DNA from: Campylobacterota bacterium
GTDB taxonomy: Bacteria; Campylobacterota; Campylobacteria; Campylobacterales; Sulfurovaceae
Direction of reading: 5' to 3'
Length of the DNA: 5,470 nucleotides
Assembly: GCA_003646525.1 (NCBI GenBank)
Contig: QMKU01000115.1
Span: 1-5,470, forward strand
The translations under genes were made by a program, and so were the position numbers. Each line of letters opens with the position of its first letter. Position 1 is the first letter of the stretch. Shown here one piece after another: positions 5,210-5,470 of the stretch. The notes beneath the pieces are model-generated. The model searched no databases. It was given only the letters and a program-made list of their open reading frames with translations, and was not told the DNA's origin.

Positions 5210-5470
5210 TCGGCTACTGCTTGCATACCGTACGATGCCATCTATAGACAACAATGCAGAATATGAGATCATGCTTTCGCCACAATTCTATACACTCAAG
5301 CGAGAGCAACTCTCTGTATCTTATCATCACCAAGCTAAAAAACTTGCCCCTTCTGTCCTCGATAATTTACTCCCTGCGGATGGAAATTATGAGTATTATG
5401 TTTTTAGAGATGAGGATGTCTGGGTTTTTATAGCTTATGATCCAGAAGAGATTGCCAAATTTTTGATATC
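5196..5470 (+). CDS. Start of a gene after gspK, possibly GspL-like (partial)
   Basis: An open frame from ATG 5196 runs 91 codons to the window edge with no stop. It overlaps the end of the GspK-like gene by 14 bases in another frame, with GGAGAAG (5179-5185) ten bases before the ATG, so the two are translationally coupled. No signal peptide or membrane segment appears in the visible part, which suggests a cytoplasmic N-terminus. The pattern LSPQFYTLKREQL, then KKLAPSVLDNLLP and a YEYYVFRDEDVWVFIAYDPEEI strand region, is reminiscent of the cytoplasmic actin-like part of GspL, and in many type II systems gspL follows gspK. The resemblance is loose and the call is mainly positional. A later ATG at 5235 is a less likely start. 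Confidence 0.6.
   Translation, partial: MGNSNRLLLAYRTMPSIDNNAEYEIMLSPQFYTLKREQLSVSYHHQAKKLAPSVLDNLLPADGNYEYYVFRDEDVWVFIAYDPEEIAKFLI

Noticed and set aside
4721..5272. 183-codon open frame on the minus strand
   Set aside because: It is antisense to the GspK-like gene and the start of the next gene, has no family signature or ribosome binding site, and its composition is that of a shadow frame.

Overview
The window looks like part of a chromosome from a free-living Campylobacterota (Epsilonproteobacteria), perhaps Sulfurovum- or Sulfurimonas-like. This rests on the wording of the TypA protein, the AT-rich spacers, promoters built from an extended -10 (TGnTATAAT) with no clear -35, and a type II secretion-like pseudopilin cluster. 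The taxonomic call is recognition, not a search result.

Left part (1-863): a possible tail of an upstream gene, then a palindromic repeat, a promoter, and two small co-directional, visibly AT-rich genes of the DUF4160 and DUF2442 families (137-442 and 446-694). These families are often neighbours and the layout resembles a toxin-antitoxin pair, but no activity can be read from the sequence. The pair is bounded by palindromic repeats: a TTCCCA/TGGGAA hairpin before it, then a perfect 13-bp hairpin and a REP-like inverted pair after it. The block therefore looks like a small accessory insertion beside a housekeeping gene.

Middle (864-2681, minus): typA (bipA), a complete translational GTPase of the ribosome. 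It has its own Shine-Dalgarno sequence and a -10-like box, and converges on the DUF pair.

Right part (2770-5470): a divergent pseudopilin locus. On the minus strand lie gspG (major pseudopilin), a GspH/FimT-like minor pseudopilin with a cysteine cluster, and a GspI/J-like minor pseudopilin, closely spaced or overlapping. On the plus strand lie a GspK-like tip pseudopilin and the start of a following gene, cut by the window edge, that may be GspL-like. A short spacer (4190-4273) carries -10 boxes for both directions that overlap each other. Together these genes would build the periplasmic pseudopilus of a type II secretion system. The secretin, ATPase, inner-membrane platform and prepilin peptidase are not in the window, and only one of the usual GspI and GspJ pair is seen.

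No tRNA, rRNA, CRISPR array, transposase gene or riboswitch was recognised. No wholly new system is evident. The most open points are the repeat-bounded DUF4160/DUF2442 pair and the unusual features of the pseudopilins.
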